DNA of 37,399 nucleotides from Planctomycetaceae bacterium (GTDB lineage: Bacteria > Planctomycetota > Planctomycetia > Pirellulales > Pirellulaceae): positions 1 to 37,399 of the forward strand of contig PBSM01000251.1 of assembly GCA_002726245.1 (NCBI GenBank). Direction: 5' to 3'. A program made the position numbers and the translations under genes. This document shows positions 1-6,974 of this stretch, piece after piece; within the stretch, counting starts at the first letter, position 1; each line of letters opens with the position of its first letter. Below the pieces are notes generated by a model. The model searched no databases. It had not been told where the DNA came from and saw only the letters and a program-made list of their open reading frames with translations.

Positions 1-262
1 CCGCCAACATTGCCGCCTTGCCTTTCGTTCGCAGGCTCACGAAACGCAAGGCGGCAATGTCAAACAGTTGAAAGTACAGAAAGAAAGTTACACCACCGCC
101 GAGATACTTCTGGCAGGCGGCGACCAGCGTCTCACGATTAGCTGCGTTGTCTTCGGCCAGCGTGAAGTAGACCATGTGGGCGAGTTGTGGCTCGGCGGCA
201 GACAGATGAGCCGTGCTGGCGAGGACGATGAAGGCGGTGAATGCGATGAGGTGTCGAGTCAT
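1..262 (-). CDS. Secreted Dabb-family (alpha/beta-barrel) protein, partial and probably disrupted
   Basis: The frame starts at ATG 262 with an AGGAG ribosome-binding site about 7 bases upstream and stays open to the window edge. Residues 1-23 form a signal peptide ending near HLSAA. Residues 27-53 (LAHMVYFTLAEDNAANRETL, then AACQKYL) match the start of the short secreted Dabb (stress-responsive alpha/beta-barrel) proteins common in planctomycetes, which are normally about 120 aa and of unknown substrate. After residue 53 the expected continuation (a heme-free ferredoxin-like strand with VGTxA and FDVxL motifs) is not seen. The reading runs instead into a 22-bp inverted repeat. I infer that the gene is cut at about base 103 and its tail is foreign sequence, but the other half may lie outside the window. 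Confidence 0.6.
   Translation of the reverse strand, partial: MTRHLIAFTAFIVLASTAHLSAAEPQLAHMVYFTLAEDNAANRETLVAACQKYLGGGVTFFLYFQLFDIAALRFVSLRTKGKAAMLA
7..60. repeat. Long inverted repeat (hairpin)
   Basis: Two 22-base arms (7-28 and 39-60) are complementary with a single mismatch around a 10-base loop. The arms begin acattgccgccttgc and end gcaaggcggcaatgt. The hairpin lies where Dabb homology has stopped, so it looks like an inserted palindromic element (REP or miniature-element-like) rather than a terminator. No T-run follows on either strand. Confidence 0.6.
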
Positions 263-568
263 TGTTGATGCTCCTGCTTGAGTTGGTTGTTTGAACATTC
301 TCTCGTCTGCCGGTGCGAACGCAACGCGGTGTTGATTTGCCGGGGCGTTCTCATGGACTCTCCCAGAGGCCAAAACGGGCTCTGAAGGGCTTCATCATGG
401 CACGTCGTCTTGATGGGCGGCGAGTTTGCGGACGGACGCGTGCTGATGGAACTGTATTTGGGCTTTTGCGGCTCCCCAGCGGTGCATGAGAGTCATTCGT
501 CAGACGTTCGAGGTCGCCCAGAATATATAGTGCTTGGGCTACAAGCACTACAATATAGTGGCCCGTAC
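263..568. other. No gene recognised; small palindromes
   Basis: This stretch holds no frame I can defend on either strand. Near its right end there are short perfect palindromes: agtgcttg/caagcact at about 528-549 and cgtacc/ggtacg at about 565-579. They could be part of a degraded repeat. The minus-strand gene at 569 stops inside the second one. Confidence 0.4.
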
Positions 569-1174
569 CTACGGTACGGTCGCAAAGTACCTTTGCTCCC
601 ATCCCTCGCTCCGCTCGGGAGTCCGATATCCGAGCGAGATGTAGCGGGAGATCTTTTTGCCCTTCTCTCCGGATCCGCCATCTACTTTGTGAATGTGCAA
701 CAGGGCGTCGTACAGGAGCGGATGCTGCTTGCCGAACGAAAGCAGTTCGGGGATCTCACCCTTTGGCCCCCTCGACACTTGCAGCCCCTTCAAGCGGAGC
801 CACACCAGCCGCATAGCGACTGAGACTTCGTTCGAGAGTCGGGTTTCCACACCAGGCGAGAGTTCTTTCCCATTGAACTCGTGGCGTCGGAACAGCACGT
901 CACCTAGCGTCCGCGTCTTGCCAATATCGGCAGTGTCTGCCGAGTTTGGGTCAACGCCCTCGACGAGTAGTGCATCAATGGTGATTGCCCCATTGCAGCC
1001 ATACTCCTTGAGCTTCTTGGCAGCTGGCGAATCCGGGCCGTCGTCAAAGGCACGCAGACGCTGCCGTTCAAGCTCCGCGAGAATGAGACCCGCACCTCGG
1101 TGAGCGAAGCTGACGATACCGCCGTCGGAGTCGATGACGACGGTCTCACCGTTGTGCGTCTCGCTCGGCGAGTT
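569..1174 (-). pseudogene. Unrecognised protein, C-terminal remnant
   Basis: The minus frame is open from about 1339 down to a stop at 569. The convincing part begins near 1174 (SETHNGETVVIDSDGG) and runs through charged, ordinary-looking protein such as GNGAITIDALL-like and SVAMRLVWLRLKGLQV segments. The opposite strand gives only Ser/Pro/Arg-rich shadow. Above 1174 the same frame runs antisense to a sigma factor fragment, so its natural start is missing. Its last residues (LGYRTPERSEGW) come from an imperfect palindrome at about 600-640 that resembles a dispersed repeat, so its natural end is doubtful too. I do not recognise the family. Best reading: a gene broken at both ends by rearrangement; an intact small gene with an unusual start cannot be excluded. 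Confidence 0.35.
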
Positions 1175-1566
1175 CCACCGTTCGTGACTTCTTTGGGCTC
1201 GCGGCAACGCAGATCCGCAGAACGCTGATCGATCTGGCCCGGCATTACGGCGGCAAGCAAGGGATAGGTGCAAGGCACGCGACGAACGAGCGAGCTGGTG
1301 AAAAGGGACGGGCACAGCCGGAGAAAGCAGACGATACAAGCGATCCGGTTAGGCTCACTGAATGGACCGAGTTCCACACCAAGGTGGACGATTTACCTAC
1401 GGAGCAGCGTGAGATTTTTGACCTCCTGTATTACAACGGCCTGCCTCAATCGGAAGCCGCTCGGATGCTAGGAATGTCGGAACGGACGTTGAAGCAACGA
1501 TGGCGAGAGATTCGGTTGGGCTTGGCAGAAGCGGTGGACGGTGCCGTCCCTGGCGAGGCAGGGTAA
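1138..1566 (+). pseudogene. ECF-type sigma factor, 5'-truncated (end of region 2 and region 4 only)
   Basis: Frame 1 is open from 1138 to the stop at 1564-1566. Homology starts abruptly near 1177 with VRDFFGLAATQIRRTLIDLA, the end of the core-binding and -10-binding half of planctomycete ECF sigma factors. It continues into region 4: LPTEQREIFDLLYYNGLPQ, then the helix-turn-helix SEAARMLGMSERTLKQRW. Most of region 2 (about 70-80 residues) is missing; stops at 1084, 1111 and 1135 block an upstream extension and no start codon precedes the homology. It ends 4 bases before a Ser/Thr kinase, the usual ECF-STK pairing in planctomycetes, where the kinase is thought to modulate the sigma factor. Without region 2 it cannot direct transcription. 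The cut point coincides with the cut end of the minus-strand gene, marking a recombination junction. Confidence 0.75.
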
Positions 1567-1570
1567 TGCG

Positions 1571-3052
1571 ATGAATGGCGATCCGCGTATTGACGACATC
1601 CTCGATCAGTGGGAGGAAGCACGCGACGACAGAAAGCCTAAATCGGTGGAGGCACTCTGCCGGGATTGCCCGGAATTGGCAGCTGAGGTGCGGAGGCAGA
1701 TTCGCGAGTTAGAACGAGTGGACGAGGTGTTCGACATTCAGCCGCACCATTCATCTCACGATTTGGACGAACTTCCGCAGACACTCGGACGGTACCGCCT
1801 CGACGAGCAGATTGGCGAGGGCGGGTTCGGGCAAGTCTGGAAGGGATACGATCCGGAACTCGAACGCGTCGTTGCAATCAAAGTTCTGAAGCCAGAATGC
1901 GGCCAATCAGTTCTTCAAGTGGATCGATTCCTGAGTGAGGCGAAGAAGGTTGCCAGGTTGCAACACAAAAACATCGTTGCCGTCCACGATGTTGGCCGTG
2001 AAGACAGATGGTGTTACATGGTCACCGATTTGATCAATGGAAGGGATCTGGCCTACCGACTCAGCATCGACCGCGTGACTCCGCAGGAGGCTATTGAAAT
2101 TGTCTCCAAAATCGCCGATGCCCTTCACCACGCACACGAGCACGGCATAATCCATCGGGACGTGAAGCCCCACAACATACTGCTAAACAAAGATCGGGAA
2201 CCTTTCATCACCGACTTTGGAATTGCGATTACGGAGGCAGAGCTACTTGACGGTGACTCGGATACCGCAGGAAGTCCTGCGTACATGGCTCCAGAGCAAG
2301 CCTGCCTGCCGGGGACAGCCGTCGACGCCAGAACGGACGTCTACGGCCTCGGCATTGTTCTGTATGAACTGCTCGTCGGAACAGTCCCGTACGCGGCAAA
2401 TACGCTGCCGATGCTTCGGCAGAGTTTGCAGACAAGGGAAGTCTCCAACCCCGCCGATGCGAATCCGGATGTCTCACTGGAGCTAAGTCGCGTTTGCCTG
2501 AAAGCGATGTCCATTGATCCGGACGACAGATGGGAGAGTGCTGGAGAGTTTGCGGTTCAACTTCGTCAACTGCCTACCTCTGAAACGAGTCAGCAACCCT
2601 CGCCCTCATCATCTCAATCCGAAAGACTACCTGCGGACAGTCAGACGCGACGCCGAAGGGACTTGAAGAAGTTTTTGAAAGAGGTGATACGCGACGATCC
2701 CTTCCTGCTCGTGCTATTTGTTTTCGTTGGGATTGTTTTTGTCTGGGGTGCATTTGTCGGATTCGATGTCTGGTTACATCCCCCGCCTCTTGAGGTCACG
2801 TTTCGAGAATCTGTGGCCCAGCAGGGCCTGGTTGCAATGATAAAGAACACTTCAGAGAAACCTGTCTTCAATATCAAGGTGGGCGTGTTCGGGAGCAAGA
2901 TCCGTGAGCTGCCGTTTCGAGTGGTCGAGTCTGGCGAGACGATTGAAGTGAGTGAAGCCTCGCTTGGCTTTGCTTTATCAAGCGGGGATTACCTATTGAT
3001 CGCATTCGATGGTGCGAGGAATGGTGTGGGGATATCTGCAAACGTGCCGTAG
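1571..3052 (+). CDS. Membrane Ser/Thr protein kinase (Hanks type)
   Basis: The protein has 493 residues from ATG 1571, chosen because it follows the sigma stop by 4 bases and has a purine-rich GAGGCAGGG upstream; a GTG at 1541 would overlap the sigma gene. Residues 1-60 are a cytoplasmic helical region typical of planctomycete kinases. The kinase domain spans about 75-335: P-loop GEGGFGQV (82-89), AIK lysine 104, catalytic HRDVKPHN (195-202), DFG (215-217) and APE (240-242), all intact, so it should be active. A Pro/Ser/Gln linker (335-360) leads to a basic stretch, one membrane helix at about 378-400 (FLLVLFVFVGIVFVWGAFV) and an extracytoplasmic domain of about 90 residues with beta-sandwich character. 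It is the second gene of a sigma-kinase pair whose sigma half is truncated, so its original partner is lost. Its substrate is unknown. Confidence 0.93.
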   Translation: MNGDPRIDDILDQWEEARDDRKPKSVEALCRDCPELAAEVRRQIRELERVDEVFDIQPHHSSHDLDELPQTLGRYRLDEQIGEGGFGQVWKGYDPELERVVAIKVLKPECGQSVLQVDRFLSEAKKVARLQHKNIVAVHDVGREDRWCYMVTDLINGRDLAYRLSIDRVTPQEAIEIVSKIADALHHAHEHGIIHRDVKPHNILLNKDREPFITDFGIAITEAELLDGDSDTAGSPAYMAPEQACLPGTAVDARTDVYGLGIVLYELLVGTVPYAANTLPMLRQSLQTREVSNPADANPDVSLELSRVCLKAMSIDPDDRWESAGEFAVQLRQLPTSETSQQPSPSSSQSERLPADSQTRRRRDLKKFLKEVIRDDPFLLVLFVFVGIVFVWGAFVGFDVWLHPPPLEVTFRESVAQQGLVAMIKNTSEKPVFNIKVGVFGSKIRELPFRVVESGETIEVSEASLGFALSSGDYLLIAFDGARNGVGISANVP

Positions 3053-3218
3053 CCCGAGCGAACTGTGATCCAACGTCAACTCGTAGACAATCGGCCACCT
3101 TCCATCAAGTGACTTAGCTGCCTAAAGAGCGACGGGAGTTGCCCCATCGAACAAGCGGAGAAGCCGAAAATCTACCGAACGAAGGCCAAAAGGTATCTCG
3201 AAAGGTATCACCAAAAGC

Positions 3219-3256
3219 AAAAGGACTCATGGCCATGAGAGCCCTAAGTCCTTTGC
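3219..3256 (-). terminator. Probable terminator after tRNA-Pro
   Basis: The arms aaaggact (3220-3227) and agtccttt (3247-3254) form a stem on the minus strand about 20 bases past the tRNA 3' end, followed by a T-rich run (ttttgc then ttttgg). The position fits an intrinsic terminator for the tRNA transcript. Confidence 0.5.
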
Positions 3257-3276
3257 AGTGAATCTCTTCTCTTCAG

Positions 3277-3350
3277 TCGGGGCGACTGGATTTGAACCAG
3301 CGACCTCTGCGTCCCGAACGCAGCGCTCTACCAGGCTGAGCCACGCCCCG
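3277..3350 (-). tRNA. tRNA-Pro (CGG anticodon)
   Basis: The minus strand folds into a complete 74-nt cloverleaf. The acceptor stem CGGGGCG/CGCCCCG has discriminator A, the D-arm is GCTC...GAGC, and the anticodon stem CTGCG/CGCAG encloses loop TTCGGGA (anticodon CGG). The T-arm is GCTGG TTCAAAT CCAGT. CCA is not encoded. It reads proline CCG codons. It lies at one edge of the mobile-DNA relic region. Confidence 0.95.
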
Positions 3351-3381
3351 AGTCTTTTCGTCGTAAGGAATTATGTCGATT

Positions 3382-3438
3382 GGTGTCCTGGGACACCCGA
3401 TTCTTGGGACTCAATTCTGGGACTGTTGAGAGTCCCAA
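3382..3438. repeat. Two adjacent hairpins upstream of tRNA-Pro
   Basis: ggtgtcc-tg-ggacacc (3382-3397) is a perfect 7-bp stem. Immediately after it, ttgggactcaa (3404-3414) pairs with a 3' arm ending gagtcccaa (3430-3438) with a small bulge. They sit between the tRNA and the Prim-Pol relic and could be the edge or regulatory sequence of the lost element. No T-run follows. Confidence 0.4.
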
Positions 3439-3791
3439 ACTACCGAACGAGCTACCATCGTACACTGCCGAATCCGACCGGGCAACGCCGAGCTAGGATT
3501 GCAATAAGGCAGCGAACGTGTAGCTCGGAGTTCGTAGAATGCCCGTTGACCATTCGATCTTCGCAACCGGCTTGACCTACCTCATCGACTTCAATCTGCG
3601 GTCATTCCGATCGTTCCGGGCACGAAGAAGCCGCCCGACCGCTTCCGCTTGAAGCGGTATTTCAATCAACCGCCGACCGAGCGCGCCGTCCGCCGCTGGT
3701 TCACGAAGTACCATGACCACTCGAACTCGGCGATGTATCGGATGGACTGATCGTACGGGACTTCGACGGTATGGACGCCGACGATCAATGG

Positions 3792-3797
3792 GCTAAG
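3792..3797. repeat. Left copy of candidate target-site duplication
   Basis: gctaag lies 3 bases outside the left inverted repeat. Its partner is at 5103-5108. Removing the IS plus one copy restores the Prim-Pol frame exactly. Confidence 0.5.
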
Positions 3798-3800
3798 CCC

Positions 3801-3820
3801 TGACCGATAGATTACTGTCG
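3801..3820 (+). repeat. IS terminal inverted repeat, left
   Basis: tgaccgatagattactgtcg; pairs with the complement of 5081-5100 at 17 of 20 positions. Confidence 0.8.
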
Positions 3821-3843
3821 GAGTTAGGGATCGCTCGGTAGTT

Positions 3844-5047
3844 CTATTTTTGCAATAGATTATCGTACTCGATCTTCAGGTTTCGTTTGATTTCATCCGT
3901 GGCATTGCGGCCGGTTTCATAAATTCGGCGGATCACGTTGACGGTGGTTTTCAATCCGGTACTGGTGGCTGCTTTACGCATGAGTTCGACAACCGTCGCC
4001 AGGGTGTCGAACAACAGTCCCGTGCAAGCGCGAGTGATGTGCGGAAACAAGCGACGTTCGATGGGATTGTATTTCGAGCAGTAGCTGGGGTAGTGGGCCA
4101 CGCGAATTTCCACTCCGATCTGATCCGCCACCGTCTGTAGATCGTGTTTGAAAATGTACTTGTGCGCGGAGTTGCTGCCACCACCATCGCAGAGCAGCAG
4201 GATCGAATCGGCATCGCCATAGCATTGCTTGCCGATGCGGTTCCAATACCACAGTAAACTATCGCAAGCGAACTGGCTGGTGTCGCGAGACAATCCGATG
4301 TTGATGTGCCCGCGGTTGCGAACCGGATCGTAGATGCCGTGAGGAATGATCACGCCGTCGGCCCAACTGGGAAAGTCGTGATCCAGTGCCTGAAACGGTT
4401 GATTGCAGCGAACTCGGCCAGCACGGTAAAGTTGGCCCAAATGTTCCTTGGCCTTGGTATCTACGGAAAAATACGGATTGCCCAGGCCTTCGTACTGATC
4501 GACTAACGCCGCGATTCGCTCGAACTGGGCATTGCGATCGGGATGAGAACCACCGGCCAAGTCCTTGCGGATCTTCCGCAATCGCAAGTTCTGCTCATCC
4601 ATCCACTGGCGAATGGTGTCATCACACACGGGGGTTCCCAGAGCGTTCAGCTTTTTCGAGAGGATCGTTGGAGAGAGGTCGGTGAAGACGATGGTTTCGT
4701 CGTCTGGATCGCCCGCAGTCCGTGTCTCGAGCAATGCATTCAGATTCTGCTCGGCTGGCGAGTCTGCGGCAATCCTTTTTTTCGACCGGCTCCTGATCGC
4801 CGGACACGTCCCTCGGCAGGATCGTTCGGCAAATCGTCGAGTTCACCGATGCCGCGCTCAATGGTTTGCGTAGAGCAGCCCAAAACTTCAGCTACATATT
4901 GGATGCCACCGTGGCCAAGCTGCGTGGCTTCGATCGCCGCGAATCCTTCTCGGAAAGCGTGACATAAAACCCTAGCAACTTCTGTTCTGTTTCAACCGCC
5001 GGACGAAATCGATTGCCATCCTTGGCCTCCTGGAGAAATATGCCCAA
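3844..5047 (-). pseudogene. ISAzo13-family transposase, frameshifted
   Basis: The start is probably TTG 5047 with AGGAG 7 bases upstream. The N-terminal frame reads QEAKDGNRF and LLGFYVTLSEKD. Near 4929-4952 the frame changes, consistent with a small deletion between GCGGCGAT repeats, then continues as EATQLGHGGIQYVAEVLGCS with a helix-turn-helix. At a run of seven A (minus strand; 4776-4782) the frame steps by -1 into the catalytic part: DPDDETIVFTDLSPT, FSVDTKAKEHLGQLYRAGR, DFPSWADGVIIPHGIYD, LLCDGGGSN and HYPSYCSKYNPIERR (DDE-type residues). The frame stops at 3844-3846, where AAA TAG is followed in frame by NYRAIP. Family members usually read a Trp there, so this is a late nonsense change. 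Not functional as it stands unless the A7 run permits slippage. Confidence 0.85.
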
Positions 5048-5080
5048 TACCTAACTCCTACAGGAATTCTCCAAACAACG

Positions 5081-5100
5081 CGACAGTAATTGTTCGGTCA
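5081..5100 (-). repeat. IS terminal inverted repeat, right
   Basis: On the minus strand it reads tgaccgaacaattactgtcg, partner of 3801-3820. Confidence 0.8.
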
Positions 5101-5102
5101 GT

Positions 5103-5108
5103 GCTAAG
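5103..5108. repeat. Right copy of candidate target-site duplication
   Basis: gctaag lies 2 bases outside the right inverted repeat, matching 3792-3797. Confidence 0.5.
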
Positions 5109-5891
5109 AGAGAGCCAGGACTTGCGTCTACACTTCCAACCGTTGCAATCCCTCGACCCGGCAGACACGTCTTCTGCACTACAACCGTCACAGATATCTA
5201 TCGTGAATTTGGTCGTAAGAAGATCATCGTGCATGATGATGGCGAGCTTTTCGCGGGTCATGGCTATGTGCTGCTCCCGCCGTCCCCGCTGTTTAGCCAA
5301 CTGATTCCCCGCCCGATAGCTGTCCGCCGCATGCGTGAGGTATCTCTCACCGGGCAATAAGTCGAACTCGTGGACGTCAGGGAACACGCTCTGGTCGGAC
5401 AGTTCGCTATGCGCGTGTTCGATACACTTACGTAGCCCAACCACATCCCACCGAGAAGCAACCTGCAAAGACTCCCAGCCATCCGGGGTGTCCTCCGGCG
5501 TCAGTTCGCCAAGTCTATCCCTGTCCCTGGCGCTACGATGAATCACGAACTGTGTATCTGTCGGCAGCGCGGCATTCTGGTTGTTCACGGGCACTGTCCG
5601 CGACGCGTCCAGCAACTCGGATATTCGCTCGGCGTGGCCACGAACTTCAGTCGCGTAGGCAGCGTTCTCTGTTGCCAGAAACTTGCGCGGATGGTCGAAG
5701 TGCTCGTCGTTTACTGCAGGATGGAGAACGATTGCTTGATTTCCTTTGCACGTGCCGAACGGGCCACGTCATACGGCTACCGCGTTCGGGACGGGGGAGC
5801 GATTTGCACACACTTTGCACACGCGCACGGTCCTTAATAGGGCAAGATAGAGCAAGGTCCAGCCGAGTCGTCATCGCTGGAGCGCAAAAGG

Positions 5892-5924
5892 AAAGCCCTG
5901 GAAACAAGTTGTCCCCAGGGCTTT
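5892..5924 (-). terminator. Rho-independent terminator of tRNA-Lys
   Basis: On the minus strand aaagccctgg and ccagggcttt form a perfect 10-bp stem with a 13-base loop, followed by ccttttgc. It starts 7 bases past the tRNA 3' end. Confidence 0.75.
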
Positions 5925-5930
5925 TGGTAA

Positions 5931-6003
<73 letters not shown>

Positions 6004-6095
6004 AAGTTTTTCTAAATAACCACTTACCGTGATCGTCTCAGTCTGTCGTTGCCTTCTTTACACCTGATATGATGTAAGAGCAACGTATTCAAGTT

Positions 6096-6159
6096 GGCGT
6101 CCGCCAGTTTGCGGCTAGCGGACGCTGACGCCACTAACGCTTAGTGCGGAGGTGACGCC
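6096..6159 (+). promoter_or_regulatory. Hairpins and strong ribosome-binding site before the integrase relic
   Basis: gcgtccgc (6097-6104) pairs with gcggacgc (6118-6125). cactaa-cgc-ttagtg follows at about 6132-6146 as a second stem. ggaggtga then lies 5 bases before ATG 6160, a near-consensus Shine-Dalgarno that fixes the integrase start. The hairpins could be integrase arm or core sites, which is speculation. Confidence 0.45.
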
Positions 6160-6605
6160 ATGAGTCTGCAGTCTACAGAAACCTTGCGGAGTCGCAAAGC
6201 GGCCAAAGCCAACCCAGAGAAGCCCTACGAGGACTTCCCGCTCTTTTCCCCATGCGACCGGCCGTTGGGCCACGAAGATCAAGGGCCGGACGTACTACTT
6301 TGGGAGCTGGGACGATCCAAACGGGGCGTTGGAACTCTTCCTTGACCAACAAGACGACCTATACGCCGGGCGCACTCCCCGCACCGACCGCGACGCCCTG
6401 ACGATACGAGCGCTGGTGAACCAATTCTTGGCGAGCAAGCGGAGCGATGCGGAGAATGGGATTCGATCTCCCCGCACTTTCTCTGACTATCATCGTGTTT
6501 GTGCCGTGCTGATCGATGAGTTTGGGGCCAGCCGCGCCGTCAGTGACATTCGTCCCAAGGACTTTGAACGGCTTCACAGTAAGTTGGCCGGGCAGGTCCA
6601 ACCAG
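6160..6605 (+). pseudogene. Tyrosine recombinase/integrase, frameshifted and 3'-truncated
   Basis: Starting at ATG 6160, frame 1 reads a basic N-terminus and KPYEDFPLF. The rest, HATGRWATKIKGRTYYFGSW then DDLYAGRTPRT, continues in frame 2. One surplus base in the T-run at 6244-6247 explains this; removing it gives DFPLFPHATGRW. The AP2-like arm-binding strand (KIKGRTYYFGSWDD) is followed by a SAM-like core-binding domain (LTIRALVNQFLASKR, SPRTFSDYHRV, RPKDFERLHSKLAG). Homology ends at about 6595. The whole catalytic domain (R..HxxR..Y) is gone, and the stop codon of the giant gene lies right at the break. Length kept is about 145 of an expected 350-400 residues. A dead integrase next to a tRNA, consistent with a former integrative element. 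Confidence 0.82.
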
Positions 6606-6974
6606 CTACGAGATCAGCCAGTCTTGGTCGTCGCTAAAGAGGCCGTCGAGGACCGACTTGCTTACAGCTTCGCCCTGGGCCAGTAGTTCCATGTCTTCCT
6701 CGACGTCGAACTGGTCAATCTCGTCCGCCAAGATCAACTCGGCGTAGTATTCTGCAAGACGATACGCATCTTCGTCAGCAAGCTTCGACGAAAGCAAGTT
6801 GGCCAAGCGTTCGCGAAGATCAGAGCTTGGTTCCGCGTCCTCTTCCGACAGAATGTATCTTGCCAGAGCAGCTCCATACGATGTCGCTGACGGATCTGGC
6901 TGAGCAACGACCGATGTCGTTGAACTCAAGACGTCGTTGAGTGGTGCTTCACCCTCAGCTTGGGCGATCGTACT
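6606..6974 (-). other. Acidic C-terminal tail of the giant protein
   Basis: The last 120 or so residues are Asp/Glu/Ala/Ser-rich and probably helical (ERLANLLSSKLADEDAYRL, YYAELILADEIDQFDVEEDM), unlike the beta-rich rest. They could be a sorting or anchoring tail. The natural-looking ending DDQDWLIS argues against truncation by the neighbouring relic. Confidence 0.5.

Larger units (their letters stand above)
3801..5100 (-). mobile_element. ISAzo13-family insertion sequence, decayed (about 1300 bp)
   Basis: The ends are terminal inverted repeats: tgaccgatagattactgtcg at the left and, reversed, tgaccgaacaattactgtcg at the right, 17 of 20 positions identical. Inside lies a single minus-strand transposase of ISAzo13 type with two frame breaks and a premature stop near its C-terminus, so the copy is probably inactive. 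It sits inside a plus-strand Prim-Pol pseudogene and is flanked by gctaag repeats. Exact tips are uncertain by 2-3 bases because the repeats do not directly touch the conserved ends. Confidence 0.8.
3601..5360 (+). pseudogene. Bifunctional DNA primase/polymerase (Prim-Pol) pseudogene, split by an IS
   Basis: Two blocks of plus-strand coding match the N-terminal Prim-Pol domain (archaeo-eukaryotic primase fold) of plasmid and phage-like replicons. Block one (3601-3797) reads VIPIVPGTKKPPDRF, an RWF motif and then, after a frame change near 3740, the acidic catalytic segment GLIVRDFDGMDADDQWA. A 1.3-kb IS follows. Block two resumes at 5109 in the frame predicted once the IS and one copy of a 6-bp repeat are removed: LASTLPTV, the RPGRHVFC histidine motif, then HDDGELFAGHGYVLLPPS. 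Homology fades after about 5300 and the frame stops at 5358-5360. A possible start (ATG 3539, in another frame) would need a further frameshift. Helicase or later domains are absent. Such enzymes prime replication of integrated or episomal elements, so this marks a dead integrative element. Frames and family are seen; the host element is inferred. Confidence 0.75.
5058..5768 (-). pseudogene. Unrecognised minus-strand open frame running into the IS
   Basis: The frame is open from a stop at 5769-5771 down to a stop at 5058 inside the IS. The stretch from about 5700 to 5340 looks like real protein (HFDHPRKFLATENAAYATEV, DVVGLRKCIEHAHSELSDQ, FPDVHEFDLLPGERYL). Below about 5330 it is antisense to the Prim-Pol relic, so that part is shadow. 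No ATG or clear ribosome-binding site is seen at the upper end. I do not recognise it. It is probably a cargo gene of the dead element, truncated at its 3' end. Confidence 0.3.

Noticed and set aside
693..1103. A 136-codon plus frame opposite the unrecognised minus gene
   Set aside because: Ser/Pro/Arg-rich with no domain; typical antisense composition.
3258..3575. A plus frame reading GATGFEPATSASRTQ
   Set aside because: It is the antisense translation of tRNA-Pro, a well-known spurious protein in annotations.
3683..5108. A minus-strand frame that continues across the IS when it is removed (LSPLIVGVHTVEV...)
   Set aside because: It is open by chance; the plus-strand reading of the same bases carries recognisable Prim-Pol motifs in order, so the minus reading is taken as shadow.
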